DNA of 64,000 nt, from the NCBI RefSeq assembly GCF_001632365.1, contig NW_024468510.1, positions 1,616,074 to 1,680,073 on the forward strand, read 5' to 3'. The stretch comes from Laetiporus sulphureus 93-53 (Eukaryota; Basidiomycota; Agaricomycetes; Polyporales; Laetiporaceae). The position numbers and the translations under genes were made by a program. This document shows, piece after piece, positions 47,203 to 59,814 of the stretch (position 1 is the stretch's first letter; the number at the start of each line of letters is the position of its first letter). The notes under the pieces are model-generated. The model did no database searches, was not told the DNA's origin, and saw only the letters and a program-made list of their open reading frames with translations.

Positions 47203-48614
47203 ATGGTGGTCCGCCTCGACGATTCGCAGCCTGTGTATTCTCTACCCTCTTTAGAGATCCCAGATGAAGAGGAGGATGCCCCTGCTCCTGGATTGTCGCT
47301 GGTGAGACAACTCGGGAGCGCGTCGAGGACGAAATATAACCAACAGCAACTTAAGCGCGTCGTCGGCGCCCTGCAGCTTCCTGAAATCATCTTCGGTGCT
47401 GCAGCGCTTTCCAGTATCTACAACGAAGACAGTCACTTGTCTGGATTCACGCCAGTGCGCACCGTAAGACTGGCACTGCGGTAAGTCGCATGGCGGTGAC
47501 GAAGTGCGCGCAATTCACGCCATTGCAGATATGGTATCAATGCCTTCGATACATCTGCATACTATCAGCAATCCGAAATCGTATTGGGTACTGCATTGAA
47601 GGCGCTCGAAACCGACTTCCCGCGCTCTTCATATAAATTGGTAGCGGGCTTCGATGATCATCGGAAGCGTTCGTTCATATCATGATCGCATACATAGATG
47701 ACGAAGTGCGGCCGTTACGGCAGCACGAGAGCCGACTTTGACTACTCCCCCACCACGATCCGCGCGAGCGTGCAGCGCAGCCTCAAGCGGCTGAATACCA
47801 CCTACCTCGACGCGGTGTATCTGCACGATGTCGAGTTCATCGCGACCCAAGTTGGCGCGCGCGTCGCTGGCGATCCGACACTGGCGTTGAACGAAAAGAA
47901 GGCGGAGTACGGCCTGGTCGAGGGAGAGGAAGGCAAGGTGTGGGGTGAAGGTGACCAGAAGATACTAGATGCGCTCGCTGAGCTGCGCAAGATGCAAGAC
48001 GAGGGGATCGTCAAAGCAGTCGGGATAACAGGTTCGATTTAATTTCTGTGTCGTGCGATCCCCGTTAAATGCAAGCATCGTCATCAGGCTATCCACTTCC
48101 AACACTTCTCCGTCTTGCTTTGCTTGCCCTGCACACGCCGCCTTACAAGCCGCTCGATGTCCTGCTCTCATATTCACACTTGATGCTGCAGAACACCGCA
48201 TTCGCCGAGTTTGCGCCGCATTTCCGCGACCGTGCGAAGATCTCCCAGCTGCTCACCGCGTCCCCGCTCAACATGGGCTTGCTCACGCCCAAGCCCCCAG
48301 CCTGGCACCCTGCCTCCCAGGAGCTCCGCGATGCGGCCAAGCAGGCGAGTTCGACTTGCGCGCAGTGGGACGGCGGACTGCCGAACGTCGCTGTGGGATT
48401 CAGCTTCCGCAAGGCGAACGAGCTCAGTGTGCCGACCGTCGTCGGTCTCAGTAACCCGCGCGAAGTGCACGAGAATGTCCGAGTATGGCGCGAAATATGC
48501 GAGGGAAAAGAAGAGAAGGAGCTGGAGCGTCTCGCCCAGGAACAAGAAGTATTGAAGGTCTTCGACAATTTGAAGGGATGGTCCTGGGCGTCTCCGCCTT
48601 CCAAACTCTTGTGA
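47203..48614 (+). CDS. ARA2: Aldo-keto reductase, D-arabinose/L-galactose dehydrogenase type (Ara2-like)
   Basis: An NAD(P)-dependent oxidoreductase of the aldo-keto reductase fold. Yeast Ara2 oxidises D-arabinose toward D-erythroascorbate, the fungal vitamin C analogue, and plant relatives act on L-galactose. The ATG at 47203 begins MVVRLDDSQPVYSLPSLEIP. The core reads LPEIIFGAAALSSIYNED and YGINAFDTSAYYQQSEIVLG; in this block Asp and Tyr of the DTSxxY motif are present. MTKCGRYGS supplies the Lys region, and LDAVYLHDVEF supplies the His. Further blocks are IVKAVGITGYPLPTLLRLAL and LLTASPLNMGLLTPKPPAWH, the latter the usual SPLxMGLLT of this subfamily. Three introns (about 47482-47527, 47643-47697, 48031-48089) join in frame. 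About 410 residues, TGA 48612-48614. Substrate is inferred from the subfamily. Confidence 0.9.
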
Positions 48615-48774
48615 CCCATTAGAATGTCAGACACAAAGATGGTGCAGATTAGTTAAGACTATAGATACAATGCGGGTACAAACAAATGGTCATTTAACAG
48701 CTTCATACGCCAGATCGCCAGCATGGTTGTCCAATCCTTGTTAGACATCAGACAGGTCCTCGAAGCCTGACTGA

Positions 48775-50810
48775 TTACCGAGTTTTGATGATACCTGCAT
48801 TGACGAGCTTCATGATATTGTTACGGACAGTGGGGTTCTTCATGTGATCCTGCAGCGCTGCAGGGTTTGACTGTGCCTGCTGGAGGATGGACTGCATTAC
48901 AGGGTCACTCATGATTGTCTGGTAACGATTCCATCAGCGTTCGAGATAACGACAAAATAAGCCAATTCTGAAGCACATACAGCGATCTCAGGGTCCCGCA
49001 TCGCACGCTGGAGCGTTTCCTCTTCGCTCTCCTCTGTCCGCTGGCTGAACAGCTCCTGCTGGCACTTGAGCATCTGGTCCTGGAGCTCCTTTGTATGCTT
49101 ATGCTCATCGTCTATCTCAGCGGCTTGCTGAATCGCCTCGAGCGCCTTTGTGTAGTCGTGCATCGCGAACAGCACGTGGCTCTTCCGAATGTACGCTTTC
49201 ACGAACTTGGGGTCAACCTTGATCGCCTCGTCTGCATCCTTGACCGCCTCGGGAAACGCGACGAGCTTCGTGTATGCATTTGCACGGTTGTTGTACCCGC
49301 GCGGGTCGTGCGGATCGCGCTTGATCGCCTCCGTGTACGCCTTCACAGCGCCAGCAAAGTCGCCCTTCTTGAAAAGCGCGTTGCCCTCCTCACGCGCCTG
49401 TTCGGCCTTCTCTGGGTTGATGTATGCGAGCCGCTGCGTCTCTGCTTGCGTGCGCTCTGTCTCGTGCAGCTTATTGAGGATGTCGGGGGTGCGGTGTTCG
49501 GTGAGCGACTTGTTGTAGAACTTGATGGCGGTCTCGAGATCTCCCTTTCGCGAATATGCGTTGCCGATACGGCCGAGAGCTTTTGCGACAAGTTTGTAGT
49601 CCGCGCGGAGCTGAATCGAAAATGAGAGGCTGCGTCAGAGAAAAGCAACCAACGGCACGCACCGATCGTCCCTCGTCAACTGCCTTCTCGCACGTCTCAA
49701 TGCACTTATCGAAGTTACCCTCCTCGAAATATGCAGCTACAGGAATGTAAGCAGACCTGTGCGACTCCAGTATCAAATCGAAGCTCACCTGCAAGATTCG
49801 TAAGGAACGTGATGTCCTGCGGATAGATATCCCACGCCTTTTGGAAGTGCACTGCGGCCTCCTCGAACTTCCTTGACTTGTATGCGTCCGCACCGAGCTT
49901 CTTCTCAGCCTCAGCTTCTTTCCGTGCCTTCGCCGTCTCATCGTCCTCAGGCTCCCCCATTTCCACATCCTCCACCGTGGCTTCCTCTTTGGGTGGTGGC
50001 GGTGCTGAGCTTGACGAAGCGGTCGGCTGCGGCGAAGGCGATTCGGGCTCATGGACCTCTTCCATCTTCGCCACGCCCGGTGGGAGCTCGTCCGAACCCT
50101 CCTCGCGCGCGAAACCCTGCATGTCGATGCCCATGAGCACGCCTAGCACGTCGATCATGCGTGCATCGTTCAACACGCCCTGAGCGGCGTTAGGGTTCTG
50201 CTGAATGAACTGCAGCTGCTGAACAAATGAGGGATCCGCGAGATGCTTCGCCGTGCGCGGGTTTGCGGCGAGTTTGCCGAGCAGGTTGGGGTCGGCGAAC
50301 ATCTTACCGAGGCCGAAGGCCTCTGCGCCGTCTCCTCGTTCGTCCGCGGCTGTCGATTTGCTAGTTCAGAGCATGCGAGATGTCGAAAAGAACTGAGAAG
50401 GCAAACCTTTCGCATCCTGGACCTCCTTCAGCCCCTTCCTCAGCGCAGGGCTGTCCTCAAGCTTGAGGCCGGTCTCATATGCTGCAATGGCTTCGTTATA
50501 TTTTCGCAATCCGTGTAATGCAGCACCCTTGCGTGCATAGCCCTTCGACCATGCAGGGTTCACGTTAATGCACTGAGAACCTCGTCAGTCCAGCTATCAC
50601 TGAAACGGCACGCTCGGAGAACCACACCTGCTCGGCATCCTCGAGTGCTGCGGCATACTGTCGCTTTCCTGCCTTGGCAGCGCTACGATTCGAGAAAAGG
50701 ACAAAGTTGTTTGGATCGAGTGCAATCGCCTGCGAGAAGAGGTCGATTGCCTTGTCGTAGTCTTTGGCCTGGAAGGCCTTGTTGCCCTGGTCTTTCAATG
50801 CGTCGGCCAT
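48775..50810 (-). CDS. STI1: Hsp70-Hsp90 organising co-chaperone Sti1/Hop
   Basis: A cytosolic adaptor that bridges Hsp70 and Hsp90 during client transfer. The ATG at 50808-50810 begins MADALKDQGNKAFQAKDYDK, the first TPR of TPR1, with NRSAAKAGKRQYAAALEDAE and YARKGAALHGLRKYNEAIAA after it. DP1 follows: FADPNLLGKLAANPRTAKHL. An acidic linker leads to TPR2A (LGADAYKSRKFEEAAVHFQK, YFEEGNFDKCIETCEKAV), then TPR2B (NALFKKGDFAGAVKAYTEAI, YNNRANAYTKLVAFPEAVKD). DP2 closes the protein: DPEIATIMSDPVMQSILQQA and NPTVRNNIMKLVNAGIIKTR, TAA 48775-48777. The full set of three TPR clusters and two DP domains is present, about 570 residues. Several introns of about 50-60 nt. It is convergent with the aldo-keto reductase (160 bp between stops). 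Confidence 0.96.
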
Positions 50811-51083
50811 GAGTGTCGGGGATAGTTTGCGGCTGAGGGTGTAGTACTATATGAACCGTGCAGACGCCTTCAGCCAGAGACTCGAAGATTCGAGAACCTT
50901 TCTTCGGTCATCCTTAAGCCCAGGTCCCTTATCTTATCGATCGTTATGTATTTGTAAATAAATGGTAGACCAAGCTCAATACTATAGATACCGTAGCGTG
51001 GGGGACAGCACAACCAGGGATCTACAAGCATACTATACAAAGAGACCCGACTTCACCGTGCGATTGCAACAAACGTTGCAAGC
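50811..51083. other. Short intergenic region between STI1 and the Zn2Cys6 gene
   Basis: 273 bp with the STI1 promoter and the 3' end of the transcription factor gene, both on the minus strand. No heat-shock element could be named with confidence, and no gene is present. Confidence 0.5.
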
Positions 51084-54000
51084 TCAAGACCCGGGGTGGC
51101 GCTCCATGTGACTGTGTCGCGTAGGAGCGTCTGGACGGTGCACCACGTTCAGGAATTGCGCCCACTCGCCCAACCCAAATCCCACAGAAGCGCCCCACAT
51201 GGAGCTCTCATCTGCCGGGTGTAAGTACCCCGTCGGCTGGCCACCGTCAAATGCCTGTACGTGGTGAGGTTGCGGCTGCTGCATCATCGTCGCCTGCTGC
51301 ACGGCATATGAGTTCATCGTCGGACGAGAGTATGGTGAAGGAGCAGGGGCATGCCCCGGAGGTGGCTGTGGCCGCGGTGGATGGCCGATACGATTAGAAG
51401 GGACGGGATCAGCTGCGAGTGATTTTTGCATATTGAGTAACTGTTGATGCGTCTCACTAGCCGTACGTCGTCGCTTCATCATTTGTTGCGGCACGGCAAG
51501 TGGAGACTCCGGCGGTGGGTGCATGTATGGGGGGCTAACGTCATCCTCAGTCTGCACCGGCGGCCATTGCATCGACGCTGTTGAGATGACTGTATGATCA
51601 TGCACCTGCACATGCAACGCAGGTGATCCTTCCATCTGCATCTGAACGTCGTTCCTGGACGCCATGGCAGATTCTGCAACCCTGGGTGAAAACGGCCTGT
51701 ACCCAGGCGACTCGACGTCGCGAGAATACGCCAAATCCTGATATGGAAACGCAAGGTTTTTGACAAGTTTGAGAATCTGCGCCTTGCGTTTGGAACGCTC
51801 CTCGGGCGACTCCTTCTCCGAGCCAGGCGCATACAGCGGCTCGAGAGCCTGCAGGATCATCAACGCCTTGTCTGCGACGGGCAATACCCTGCACTGGTCG
51901 AGCAGCACCATTCCTTTGCGAATCTGTTCTCGGAACAGTCCCTTGCCTGGCTGGTTCGGGCTATTGATCAGCTGGAAGCTAAAGAACATCAACGCCGAAA
52001 AGACGTGGAACGGGCCCCAATTGAGGTGGCCCGGCACGCACGCGACGTTAAATGCTTGTGCGAAGAGCGAGATCAGGCCCGACGCGGCGCTCACGGCGAT
52101 TTCGAGGCTCTCAGGAAGCTTGACGTACGGCCTGTGAAGCGTGAAGCGGATATGGAAGTACGCGCATCGGTGAATCACGCTCTGCACTGCGAGGCGCCGC
52201 AAGTCGGAATCGACGCTCGTTAGTCCACGGGCCAGCGCGAACTCGTCCAGGAGCAGCTCCCGCGGGAGCGCGTCGTACCACGCTTTGAGCATCCGGTCGC
52301 GCTCCTGGACGGCGGCATACGGCACCGGGCGGAACGACACCGCGTCGTCCATGATATCGCCGAGGATGTACGCCAGGCGGAACAGCACGAGGTTCGGGAT
52401 GTACACCTGACCAGACGGGTCGAGCGCCGAATCGCAGAACGTCGGGAGGTGCGTGTCGAAATGGTGCGACGCGATCTGCAGCGGGCGCCCGAACATGAAC
52501 GCCTGCCAGCGCTCGAAGAGCAGGATGTGCCACCACGCCCAGCGCCGCCGTTCCGCGAGCGTGCGTTCGTAGCGGTGCTTGCCTGGGTCGCGGTGCAGGC
52601 CCATCGCCATCCCGACGGACACGAGCTCTGACCCGAGCGCCCACACCTCCTCGGGACCCTCCTTCGCAAACGTCATGTAGTGCGACTGCGCGAGGAGCAG
52701 CTCGACGAGCCCGAGCGTGTATGTGCGGGTGCGGCTCTCCGCGTCGGCGCGGTACCGTTGCAGCGCGGTTTGCGACAGCCCGTTGTACTTCTGCGCGAGC
52801 TGCTCGCTCGCCCCCAGGCCCGCGAGGAGCGCATGCCCTGGCGGCAGGTAGCAGACCGCAAGCGCGATGAGGACGCACACGGTCGCGAAGACGACGCGGT
52901 CGCCCGACTGCCCCTCCTTGTAGCACGCCCAGCCGTCTAGCAATGCAGGCTCATTCACGTGTCGATAGATCCAGTTGCAGTAGCTGAAGTAATAGGCGAC
53001 CATCTCGTCGACGGTGTTGATGGGTGGGAGGGCTGCGATGAGGTCTTCGTCATAGGCAGAGGCTAAGGTTGCAGAGACCGTGCTGCTTGGCGAAAGCGCG
53101 GTCTCCAGTTCTCGCGAAGGCGTTGGAGGGTGCTCGCTCGCATCGGATTCGTCCTTGTCAGATGTCTACGAGCGGATAAGTGCCAATTCAAGCGGCACGA
53201 CACAGCGAGTGCACTTACGTTTATGAGGTTAGATGTCACAGTTGTCGGGCCTTCGTATAGGCCGCCCGAGTTGTGCTGCCCATGCTTACCAGGCGTGCTG
53301 ATGATGTTCGGGTCAGCGGCCTTCGCAGTATTTCCAAGCGGAGTAGAAGCTGAGGAACGAGATGGCGGATCTGCCATACTCTCAAAGAGTCGTTTCGATG
53401 GCGTTGCAATGGGATGCGGCGGAAAACCCGAGGAATTTGCTGGATTGGTACTTGTTGAGCGGGAGCCGCCCGTGTCTTTACAATGCAACTCGAGAAGGGC
53501 GAGTGAGTCGCGTATACGGATGATTTCGCCTAGAGGGTCAACTTGTCGTCTGAGCCCGCAAAGGAGAGGAAGAGCAGCGGACATGCATTCAGCGCCTACT
53601 TGCAGGTAAACTTATGACTAACGACTCACCGGATGTCCTGAATACGCGAGGGACTGCCTTCCTGACCTTGATAACATAGTGCGGTAGTTCCTATATAGAG
53701 AGTTTATTGAGCTTCTGTGTACCAGGACGTGATATTATCATGAAGAGGCCGTGCGCGAACGTCGGCTAATAACCTGGGGCGAACTTCTTACGAATTCGAA
53801 GGTCTCCGTGGGAGCGCAAAGTCAACCCATGACACATTCCTATTAATCAGATGTAGCCTCTTAGTCTCGAACCTCTGCATGAGTTACATTCAGGGAGCCG
53901 CGTAACACAGCATCCCGAATAAGCAGAATACCGAAACTGTACTCCAGTACAGGCGCGCAAGCGCCCTACGAGTATAAGCGCTCCAGGCCTCATTTTCTGC

Positions 54001-54883
54001 ACGAGTCTCGCAGAGGCCTTTGGAACCATCTGCGAGGTCGATCGCCGGCCTCATCGCTAGAAATCCGTAAATAAATGAATGTGACTGCACCCGAGCTTCT
54101 GCATTCTGTACATTGCAGCGAATCCCGGAACATGGAAAATGTACAGCCTGCTGAGCTTCACAGGGCTGTGCTAGGTGACATTTGGGTGTCACAGCTGCAA
54201 GTCAGATGAAGCAAAGATAGAGCATACTGTTGTCCATGCTCAATGCAACCGGACGTAGGTCGCAGTTGCGCGTCGCAAATTGTGGCTCCCATGGACGCGT
54301 CACAAATGCGATGCTTTGATGACGGGATTTGTGACTGGCCCCGAACAGCAACATGCGAGCTGAGGTCATATAGATTTTAGCCGACGCAAGGGACCAGCAC
54401 TTTCAAGGTTCTATCGCGGCGGGGTGATACAAATCCCACGTCAATGCTCACTTTGCGCCGATGACGTACAACCAACAAAGGCTGACTGGCAGGATGCCCC
54501 CATGGCTACGAGCTGGCAGCGACGTGATGGCCACGACATGATGGGCAGCTTAAATGCTTACCTCGCAGGACACAAGACGAGCACGGGCGATTCCTGTGAA
54601 ATCCGAGGAGAACGAAGACACGTGCGATGAGCGCGAATGGACATATATCTACGGGACGGGGGAAGGAGCCGACGCCTCACCTGTCGCATTTAAGCTTGCT
54701 GGCCCTACAGGGCTCGCAATTGATGGCTTTGCGGGCTCGCTTGAGGCCAGCGTATCCGTTTGAGACCGGAGGATCGCCCTTCGGTCGCTCCGCGCTCCCC
54801 GCGGTGGGCGAGTGCATCCGGCGCACCTTTGTGGCTCTAGCGACCGCCTTATCCTCTGCCTTGGAATTCGACGCGTAATCCAT
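51084..54883 (-). CDS. Zn2Cys6 fungal transcription factor
   Basis: A nuclear DNA-binding regulator of about 900 residues. Exon 1 (54681-54883) starts MDYASNSKAEDKAVARATKV and carries a basic arm and the first half of the zinc cluster, INCEPCRASKLKCD. Exon 2 (54562-54593, 32 nt) adds RNRPCSSCVLR. Exon 3 (53630-53690) adds GTTALCYQGQEG with the sixth Cys. Spacing C-x2-C-x6-C-x5-C-x2-C-x8-C is ideal. Exon 4 (to 53549) begins RQVDPLGEIIRIRDSLALLE, a coiled-coil dimerisation segment. The fungal-specific middle domain follows (MVAYYFSYCNWIYRHVNEPA, GMAMGLHRDPGKHRYERTLA, RRWAWWHILLFERWQAFMFG). The C-terminus is rich in Pro, Gln and His and may activate transcription; TGA 51084-51086. The region 52.2-52.9 kb is notably GC-rich. 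Target genes cannot be told from sequence. The intron between exons 2 and 3 is 871 nt. Confidence 0.9.
53691..54561 (-). other. 871-nt intron inside the zinc cluster of the Zn2Cys6 gene
   Basis: The donor gtaagc follows ...SSCVLR, and the acceptor tatatag precedes the codons for TTALCYQ. Joining them restores the sixth zinc ligand in frame. Nearly all other introns here are about 50-90 nt. The inside contains ORFs of up to 100 codons on the minus strand (53890-54192) without known motifs. Confidence 0.65.
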
Positions 54884-57800
54884 CGAGTGGGGGGTTCTGA
54901 GCCTTTCGTACTGTCGCCCTTGCTGGTACGCTCAAGAGAGCTGCGTGGCGATGGGACGCAGATACCAGCTCGTCCCGGCTGCACGACTTGCCCCTGCATA
55001 TTAGACGCGCGGTCCTGGGGCCGCAACCTGAAACGGACGGCGTATTGCCTGCAGAACGCGGGTGAGCGGGTGCACCTCTGATGCCATTCATTCTATCGCT
55101 TCATCCTTTTCCCACCCTTTCTCCGCTGATTTCGCGCGGTTGTCGATCCCCCTCGTCATCAATGAAGGCGTCCCCCGACTCCTCAACGTTAACAATCAAC
55201 ATTGACATCAATTTCGGCGTGGTATGGGCGGTTTCCTCTTCGCAATACTGCTGCTTTTTTGTCATTGACGTTCCGTGGACTTTGTGCATGTGATGATTTA
55301 TCAAGAGACTTGCGGAGCAATTCGGCTCTGATCGCCTCGCGAGATCACTATCTAGATACACCTGGAAATCGCATCACCGTCCTCGGGGGGATCGTACACA
55401 CGCTAGTCGCCGTCTGCCGCCCTGTGTGCCCAGCCTGCTCCACGAGCTATCCGGGGCCACATCTTCACATGTTCCGGCTCGACTTGCCAGGACACAGTTT
55501 TCCTTCTGCGAAGAGAACATCTTTTTCCAGCTTGATCCGTCGAGTAAGCTCTCAGACTCGTGGCCGTTACGTACGTTCTATCACCGCAGACGTTACGAGT
55601 CAATGCACATGCTCCGCATCTTAGCCGCGTCATCCCTATCAAGGGACCTTGACTATCGTGGTGCGCCGGCGCACGGAGACAGCCTTCTGGACCTGAAGGC
55701 TCTGCCTGTTTTGCCTCGCATTCACACATTGCCTCGTCGGAGAACAAGCGTTAACTGCGGTAGCACCCTAATCTCTGGTCGCTGGAGCTTGACCAAGACA
55801 AGTAAGTGGAGTGGTGATCGCTGATCAGTCCCACGGAAGATACGCGACAGGAGGCGCGAGTGAAATACATATCGCGCTGTGCGTGTATCTTGGAGCCTAG
55901 CGGACGTAAAGGTTACGTAGGATAAGGCGTAGAGGTTTCGCGATCGTAAGGAGCATGTGCGTAGAATGGCGCCCATGCTATCACTGTTAGCGCCTGCCAC
56001 CTTGTCAGGATCGGCCACTGCAAAAATCTTGTCAGCGATATTCAGGACAAATGTTCGTGGAGCGTTTCGAGAATGCAAAGAAATCAGGGAGGGGCACAGG
56101 AAAATCTCGGCGGCGCAAGGAGGACCAGGAGTTGATAGGAGGTAGAGTCGATCAGCGTCTTCTGCAACCCATCTCGCCAAGGTAGAAGCTACTGTCTGAT
56201 CCAATGAACGAAGGAGATGGTGTCTAGCGACGACAGTCTTTCGGTACAGGTGCGGAGGACCTGTATGTGTCGATTGTGCCATCCGAGCTTTTCTTTCAAG
56301 CTCATGGGATGGCATACACTTCGTGCGGTCTGACGAAGATCGCAGAAGACCGGCAGCACTTGAAGGTAGTGACTCTGCCCTCTACACTCGCGCTGCTTCA
56401 CCAATTCGAGCACAGCGCCTTCGCTAATGATGAGCTTGATCGGCATAGAAGGAGGCACAGGCCGTATCCCACAAAAGTCGACGATGGGTATAGGAACGAC
56501 TGTCTTCAGACTTCCACGAAGGCTGATTTACGAGCCTAGATCGGTCGGCATCACCGATCACGCCACCCGAAGACTGGGGTCGTGCGAATATCTGCACAGC
56601 AGCGAGAGTGATGAACCCAGAGGGTTTGCGGGTGATGAGAGAGCGCGGCATTCGACGTGGGTGCCGGTGCCAATACGACCTCCACGTCCAATCGCGTTTT
56701 TTTGACTCTTCCGGGGAAATGTCCGGAGTTGGCAAGAGAGCAGCCCGCAAGCGGTAGGCGGTGAGCTACAAATGCCCGGTTACGACGAGGTGAGGACAAC
56801 AGGAGGAGTGCATTTGCATGCGAGTAAAGCACTGGCAGGTGTGAGTCGTCGAGCCGATTTGGCATTGTGATGACCTTGGTATCATTATAGATGTATCATT
56901 CGAAAACACCAACCGCAGGCGAACTGATATATGGCCCGTGGGAGCTCATGAACGATCGACGAGACTCGGCTCCACGCAGGGCTCTGAAGACTAGATAGTC
57001 GGACATGTCTGGACATTGAAAGCATGATGAGTTGATTAGCGATGACGGCAGATGGAATGCTGAGGGGGAAAGCTGACATCGATAACGCGCGAAGAAAATG
57101 AGGCTCGAGAGACTGTCTTGCAGCACTTGAAACGGCGTAACTTAGGATGCGCAGTGAGCTAAAGGAAATAAAACACGTGGGCTTTCCCTGGTCTCCTGTG
57201 GGCGAACTCGGCAACTCCTTCGAACCTCCGCAGGCTTCGGATATCCTCGTCTGACGCTTTTCCATATGATGAGGTCGTGAGAGCATTGAAATGCCTGTAC
57301 GCCTCAAGGATGCCCATTCTGATGCGAGATAGCGTTCAATAGTGCGGGTTGCGATTCACAGCAGTGTGGTGTCCTGGAAGAAAGTGGAACGCACAGACGA
57401 CCCGATCATGCACGATGCGGCACAAGGTAGCATTCGATAGGGTATTTTCTCCAAATGGCGAAGTGAACGATGGTGATGCGTGTCCATGCAGTCTTCAACA
57501 ATGAGTCAAGAAATTGCGCTCAAAATCGAATGTCCTTGCGCGCCGCACTTCACAGCCACCATGTCGTCGGCCACTTTTAGACCAGAATGGATAGACGGTG
57601 GAAGAATGACCGGCAATACACTTCACAAACGGACGGATGTGCAAAGAGACGATCGGATCGGCCAATATGGAGCAGAAATATGATGGCCGGATGTGCCTGA
57701 AGATATTAGGAGATCCCTCCGAGGCCGACGCGATTGCTGGACGCGGCACGCAGCTGATTGGGTACGCAGTGATGTGTTGTTCAGAAGAGGTAGCAAGGGA

Positions 57801-57936
57801 GGGAATAGCTTGACTGAAAGAAGAGTTTGGCCACGCATATACACAGGGGTTCAGGGGGACAATAGGAAGACACCACCACCGAAAAGGATCATGCGTCGCG
57901 GATTCCTGAGTAATGATCACATTATTACTGTCAGCC
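54884..57936. other. ORF-poor 3-kb interval, unresolved
   Basis: This interval holds the promoter of the Zn2Cys6 gene and many short overlapping ORFs on both strands. The longest is minus 55722-56315 (197 codons, weak composition). None shows a recognisable domain, and I could not build a coherent spliced gene. A decayed minus-strand gene is possible: stretches such as minus 56189-56458 and 56885-57320 read smoothly for 60-90 codons. Confidence 0.5.
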
Positions 57937-59502
57937 TCATGTACCTGTGCATAGAGTAGCAACTTGAAGCGATAGGGCGCACCTCTTAATATTCCTCATC
58001 ATCAAAGTAATTGCGTTTGATGTCCAGATATCCCACGCTGAGAATACGCGGCGCACATGTGCCTCCACTTTATGATTGGTGCTCTCCCCTGTCTCATGGA
58101 ATGGCCCAAGCTGAATTTCGACTAGCTCTAGCTGAGAGAATTTTTCACGATCGATGACATGATCAATGCCAGACACATTGAGCATATCGAGCTCATCGAA
58201 GAAGCGGGCAGCTACATCGGGATCAGATAGGTACTCCATGCGGGATCCTGAGTCTAAGCGGATCCAAAGTTCTTGTAGCTGAGCGCTCGTGATGTGAAAG
58301 AGAATCTCCGCTACACTCTTCCATAGCGTGTGCCACGTGTGGTCGGACCATACGTCAAGACTGAGACTAGTTAGGCTGGTACAAGGAGCGAGGCTGAGTT
58401 GCGCAACTGTTCAGTCACAAATTCAATGTCGCAAATTAGGATGCGTTCGGAGGATAACCTCACCCTCAAAAATCCCGGACCCAATAACAGTCAATGATTC
58501 AAGAGAGTTTCCAAACGTTCGCATCAGCATGTCAAGATGACAGCCAAGAGATGTTGCCAGTCCAGAGTGGAATATAGCTAATCTAGTGAGTCCTCCAGGG
58601 GCGAATGCGTCGATAAAGCATTCAACCGATGTCGCAAAGAAGTTCGTGTCGTCACTCTCGAGTCTTAATTGTGCAAGCTGGATTCGGTGGATGGGAGGTT
58701 CCGGAGCAGAAGTAGGTGGCAGCACCATCTGCTGCAGGTGCTCCGGTTTCTGAAAGAGTTCTACGACGGACAATTTGGTGACGCAGGGGAAGCTGCGAAG
58801 AAGAATCAGGATGCCACTGAGGTCCATGGTAGAGGTAATCCAAAGCTCCACAGCCTCTACTGATAGAAGCAGTTTTGAAATGAGCATTAGGAAGTCAGCT
58901 TGCGAGAAGCAATCCATGCTACGATCATAACCCTGTGAAAGTATTAGAGTCCGTGCACTGCACGCAGACATGTTGGAAAGGATGGTTCCTGGACTTGATG
59001 GATGTCTTGTGGCTGGAATCCAGGAAATGTAATCTAACGTTAGAGTTTCCAGCTGAGGGAATGCACACAGAATACGTCGAAGATCTTGCAGGCCACAGAA
59101 ACGACAAGCATATAACCCCAAATGTGTCACGAGGTTGAATTGTGCCATCGAGGTGAAGAAACCCGGATGGAGCAGCGGGTTTGTCTGCCAGTCAATGTCT
59201 TGTAAATTGAGCGTCTGGATCCTCTTGAAAGAATGACCAAACACGTGTGGTATGAGATGGGCGATGATCCGCAAAAACTTCACGAAGCCAGCATGGCTCC
59301 GACGGCCGGAGCGAACCATGAGGTGCGACAAATCATCGAATTGGGAAGCACTGGTCAGCTCGAGGGAGTATGGAAGGTAGTCTTGGGCGAGGGAGTGCCA
59401 GTCACGACAAGTGAGGGCGCAGTGAAACAACGCCACTGAGTCGGTCCATTTCAGGTTGCCCATGATAATGCTGATCACATCCAAGGGTAGTTCTGGAATC
59501 AT
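57937..59502 (-). CDS. F-box protein with leucine-rich repeat-like body
   Basis: Likely substrate receptor of an SCF ubiquitin ligase. The start MIPELPLDVISIIMGNLKWT (ATG 59500-59502) is itself the F-box, followed by SVALFHCALTCRDWHSLAQD, the expected end of that motif. An in-frame ATG at 59593-59595 would add 31 residues, but the F-box is normally near the start. The body is irregular LRR-like, for example IQTLNLQDIDW, VTHLGLYACRFCGLQDLRRI, FPQLETLTLDYISWIP and LTRLAIFHSGLATSLG. A 57-nt intron (58407-58463, donor gtgagg) joins GSGIFE to VAQLSLAPCTSLTSLSLDVW in frame, giving 502 residues. The last exon also contains, one frame over, LSVGYLDIKRNYFDDEEY before a stop. The natural end may thus differ by a splice or a frameshift. 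Such families are large and fast-evolving in mushrooms. Confidence 0.85.
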
Positions 59503-59814
59503 GCTGCACGCAAGATATTGCACGGTGAACAACGAACACAACAATTCGAAGATCAACTTGCCAACCTTAGTGTCAGTATCTCTGGAAAGTCTCAAAATTC
59601 TGTATTCGGCTGGAGGATGTAGCGAACCGGCTGAGTAAATGTTAGATTCGTGACCAGCAAGTACAATGATTCCACTGGTGGGAGCACTTTGAAGACACCA
59701 TAGCTAACGCGCGCCGCACCGTGTGCTGCGTGGTCCTCATTTAGAAATTTCAATCGAGATATACTATTATACGTTTGAAATATTGTTACGATATTGTCTG
59801 ACTGCTTTCAGCTG

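Noticed and set aside
51760..52223. Plus-strand ORFs across the transcription factor
   Set aside because: They lie antisense to clearly conserved codons of the fungal-specific domain.
52111..52926. 271-codon minus-strand ORF in the Zn2Cys6 gene region
   Set aside because: It overlaps the real middle-domain exon in another frame of very GC-rich DNA; composition (Arg/Ala/Pro/His) is typical of a shadow.
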